Source: Oscillospiraceae bacterium
GTDB lineage: Bacteria > Bacillota > Clostridia > Oscillospirales > Acutalibacteraceae
Direction: 5' to 3'
Length of the DNA stretch: 32,240 nucleotides
Assembly: GCA_009777055.1 (NCBI GenBank)
Contig: WRMQ01000021.1
Location: forward strand, 1-32,240
In this document: piece by piece, positions 30,242-32,240 of the stretch
Numbering within the stretch: the stretch's first letter is position 1
Layout: each line of letters begins with the position of its first letter
Program-made: the position numbers and the translations under genes
The notes under the pieces: model-generated
Databases searched by the model: none
Seen by the model: only the letters and a program-made list of their open reading frames with translations
What the model was told of the DNA's origin: nothing

Positions 30242-31669
30242 ATGCCCTCAACCAATCCGACTGAAATCTCCCCCGCCGAGCTGGCGCGCCAGCGGGAATA
30301 CGCAAGCCAGGTCCGGGAGCTGCTGGCCTGCCAGGGCTATGAAGAGCAGCCCCTGGCTTTTGTCCATACCTATGGCTGCCAGGGCAACGAGGCGGATTCC
30401 GAGCGCATACGCGGGCTGCTGCGCGGCTGCGGCTATGGATTGACCGGCGACAGGGAGCGGGCGTCGCTGATCCTCTATAACACCTGCGCCATCCGGGAGC
30501 ACGCGGAGGACCGGGTCTTCGGCAACGTGGGGCGGCTCAAAGCCCGGCGGCAGGCCGACAGGCGCCTGCGCGTCGCCCTGTGCGGCTGCATGGTGCAGCA
30601 AGGCCACGTGGCCGAAAAGCTCCGCCAGAGCTTTCCCTTTGTTGATCTTGTCTTTGGCACCCACGCGATTCACCGCCTGCCGGAGTTGCTCTACCGCATG
30701 TATTCCACCGGGCGGCGGGTGTATGAGATCCCGGAGGAGGCCGGAACGATCGCCGAGGGCCTGCCCATCCAGCGCGAGAGCGCGGCGAAGGCCTGGCTGC
30801 CGGTGATGTACGGCTGCGATAACTACTGCAGCTACTGCGTCGTTCCCCTGGTGCGCGGGCGGGAGCGCAGCCGCAAGCCGGAGGCCGTGCTGAGCGAGGC
30901 CCGGGAGCTCATCGCCGCCGGATATCAGGAGATTACCCTGCTGGGGCAGAACGTGAACTCCTACCGGGCCTTGAGCGAGGCGGGGGAGGACTATGATTTT
31001 CCCCGGCTGCTGCGGGAGCTGGACGCCATGGAGGGCGGCTTCTGGCTGCGTTTTATGACCTCGCATCCCAAGGACTGCTCCCCCGCGCTGCTGGACGTGA
31101 TGGCCGGCGGAAGGCACATCGCCCGTCACCTGCATCTGCCGGTGCAAAGCGGGAACGACGAAATCCTGCGCGCCATGAACCGGAAATATACGGCGGCGCA
31201 GTATATCGAGGTCGTGGATTACGCCCGGCGGGCGATGCCCGGCTTGTCCATTACCAGCGATATCATCGTGGGCTTTCCAGGGGAAAGCGACGCGCAGTTC
31301 CGGGATACCCTCGCGTTGGTGGAGCGGGTGAAATACACGTCGTTGTTTACATTTATTTTTTCCCCCCGCCAGGGAACCCGCGCGGCTTCTCTGCCGGATT
31401 CCGTGCCGCGCGACGAGAAGGTCCGCCGGCTCCGGGAGCTTACGGCCCTGCAGGAGAGCATCGCGGCCGCCCGCTGCGCCGAAATGCCGGGCAAAGCTCT
31501 GCGGCTGCTCTGCGAGGGCAAGGGCAAGCGTTTGGCTCTGGCGGGCCGTGGCGAGGGCAATCAAATCGTTGAGTTCGACGGCCCGGAGGACTTGATCGGG
31601 CAGTTTGTCCATGTGAGAATTACGAACGTGATGAATTGGCTATTAGATGGAGAATTAACGGAGAAATAA
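30242..31669 (+). CDS. miaB: tRNA-2-methylthio-N6-dimethylallyladenosine synthase MiaB
   Basis: The 475-residue methylthiotransferase has an N-terminal domain with three cluster cysteines (C46 in TYGCQGNE, C82 in NTCAIREHAEDRV, C116 in CGCMVQQ). The radical SAM core has C192, C196 and C199 in GCDNYCSYCVVP, then LLGQNVNSY and HLPVQSGND, and a C-terminal TRAM region follows. It adds a methylthio group to modified adenosine 37 of tRNAs. The ATG at 30242 has GGAAGGAG upstream; the TTG at 30224 is less likely. The next gene lies 35 bases downstream. Confidence 0.95.
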   Translation: MPSTNPTEISPAELARQREYASQVRELLACQGYEEQPLAFVHTYGCQGNEADSERIRGLLRGCGYGLTGDRERASLILYNTCAIREHAEDRVFGNVGRLKARRQADRRLRVALCGCMVQQGHVAEKLRQSFPFVDLVFGTHAIHRLPELLYRMYSTGRRVYEIPEEAGTIAEGLPIQRESAAKAWLPVMYGCDNYCSYCVVPLVRGRERSRKPEAVLSEARELIAAGYQEITLLGQNVNSYRALSEAGEDYDFPRLLRELDAMEGGFWLRFMTSHPKDCSPALLDVMAGGRHIARHLHLPVQSGNDEILRAMNRKYTAAQYIEVVDYARRAMPGLSITSDIIVGFPGESDAQFRDTLALVERVKYTSLFTFIFSPRQGTRAASLPDSVPRDEKVRRLRELTALQESIAAARCAEMPGKALRLLCEGKGKRLALAGRGEGNQIVEFDGPEDLIGQFVHVRITNVMNWLLDGELTEK

Positions 31670-31704
31670 TAGAGAATAACAGAAAAATCAGAAGGAGAAG
31701 CATC

Positions 31705-32118
31705 ATGCAAGCAATTGAACAATTGACCCGCGCGCTGGGCGCCGCCATTCAGCTTGACCCCGTCTATGTGCGTTATGTCGCCGCGAAGGAGGCAAATGAG
31801 GCCGACGAGGCCCTCACGGAGCGGATGCGGGAGCTGGAGCTCCTGCGGCTTTCATACCGCCATGAGGCCGCGAAAAAGGAGCAGGCGGACAAGGCCAAAA
31901 TGGAGGACTTCAACGAACGCTTCCAAGCGCTTTATGCCGAGATCATGAAAAATTCGAGCATGCGGGAATACCAGGAGGCCTCCGGTGCGCTGGAGGCTTT
32001 CATGAAGCGGCTTACGGGCATTCTCACAGGCTGCGCGGCGGGAGAGGACCCGGAAAGCTATGAGCCGGAGGAGGCTGCCTGCGGCGGGAGCTGCGGGGGC
32101 TGCAAGGGCTGCGCTTAA
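31705..32118 (+). CDS. YlbF/YmcA family protein with Cys-rich tail
   Basis: The 137-residue helical protein matches the YlbF/YmcA family (LGAAIQLDPVYVRYVAAKEA, LTERMRELELLRLSYRHEA). Bacillus members form a complex that affects mRNA processing and developmental regulators. Here the usual helical domain is followed by an acidic linker and a short cysteine-rich end, CGGSCGGCKGCA. A complex of several YlbF-family proteins cannot be judged from one gene. GAAGGAG precedes the ATG. The gene between miaB and mutS is frequently of this family in Clostridia. Confidence 0.85.
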   Translation: MQAIEQLTRALGAAIQLDPVYVRYVAAKEANEADEALTERMRELELLRLSYRHEAAKKEQADKAKMEDFNERFQALYAEIMKNSSMREYQEASGALEAFMKRLTGILTGCAAGEDPESYEPEEAACGGSCGGCKGCA

Positions 32119-32141
32119 CAAATTAACAACAAAAAATTCCC

Positions 32142-32170
32142 TTGCTTTTTGGCAAAAGATGTGATATTAT
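32142..32170 (+). promoter_or_regulatory. SigA-type promoter candidate before the last gene
   Basis: TTGCTT (32142-32147), 17 bases, then TATTAT (32165-32170). The next start codon lies 65 bases downstream, leaving a GC-rich leader with a hairpin over the ribosome-binding site. Confidence 0.6.
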
Positions 32171-32211
32171 TTCTATGGCGCCGGCGCGGCGGCTGGCGGT
32201 TTGATATTGGG

Positions 32212-32225
32212 CCCCTTAGAAGGGG
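32212..32225 (+). promoter_or_regulatory. Hairpin covering the ribosome-binding site of the last gene
   Basis: CCCCTT (32212-32217) pairs with AAGGGG (32220-32225), the probable ribosome-binding site of the ATG at 32235. A 5-base stem with a 4-base loop is the sterically likely form. It could lower translation or respond to a factor, but may be chance. Confidence 0.35.
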
Positions 32226-32234
32226 TGAGTGCAA

Positions 32235-32240
32235 ATGGAG
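32235..32240 (+). CDS. Start of next gene (plausibly mutS)
   Basis: Only two codons (Met-Glu) fall in the window. The AGGGG at suitable spacing and the promoter upstream support a real start. Clostridia commonly have mutS after miaB and a YlbF gene, so mutS is the best guess from order alone; nothing in the two codons identifies it. Confidence 0.4.

Overview
The window is a GC-rich stretch of a Gram-positive, endospore-forming anaerobe. The gene content and order (spoIIIA operon, asp23-like, nusB, xseA-xseB-ispA-dxs-tlyA-nadK-argR-recN, and on the far side miaB, a YlbF-family gene and the start of another gene) are typical of Clostridia. High GC, a sortase pilus locus and the GGGtGRT/NifU-like pair suggest an Oscillospirales-like gut lineage. 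That placement is inference from content and composition; no rRNA or tRNA gene was seen.

Region 1 (1-11.8 kb, all + strand) is ordinary core genome. It starts with the 3' end of the SpoIIIA channel operon (AE fragment, AF, AG, AH). A fresh promoter candidate follows, then an Asp23/Gls24 protein, NusB, a Kae1/TsaD-like paralogue, exonuclease VII (XseA, XseB), polyprenyl synthase, DXP synthase, a TlyA-type rRNA methyltransferase, NAD kinase, ArgR and RecN. Many neighbours overlap by 4-41 bases, so much of this is probably one or two transcription units.

Region 2 (11.8-27.2 kb) is accessory. It opens with a 5'-truncated collagen-like/BclA-like gene on the - strand that runs tail-to-tail into recN and ends exactly where a large TnpX/TndX-type serine recombinase gene ends. 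Next is a sigma factor fused to a transmembrane helix, a long Asn/Thr/Ser repeat linker and an extracellular domain. The following gene encodes a secreted protein carrying the same extracellular domain. A strong terminator separates these from a LytTR regulator with a degenerate receiver domain, a membrane-anchored CxxC-repeat protein, and a small membrane/coiled-coil protein. The pilus cluster follows: small ORF, signal peptidase I, a large ancillary pilin, an LPGTG backbone pilin, a class C sortase and a second minor pilin, closed by another terminator.

Region 3 (27.2-30.1 kb, - strand) holds a NifU-like protein and a GGGtGRT protein, with a secreted leucine-rich-repeat gene between them that is tightly coupled to the NifU-like gene. 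Region 4 (30.1-32.2 kb, + strand) returns to core genome with miaB, a YlbF-family gene and the first codons of another gene, plausibly mutS.

The most unusual signals are: (a) the membrane-tethered sigma factor paired with a secreted homologue of its own sensor-like domain; (b) a shared aromatic C-terminal tail (FGW[L/I]WM) on two otherwise unrelated secreted proteins about 11 kb apart; (c) a DnaJ-like double CxxCxGxG insertion in the backbone pilin; and (d) the recombinase/collagen-like junction beside recN. Functions for these are inference from architecture only.
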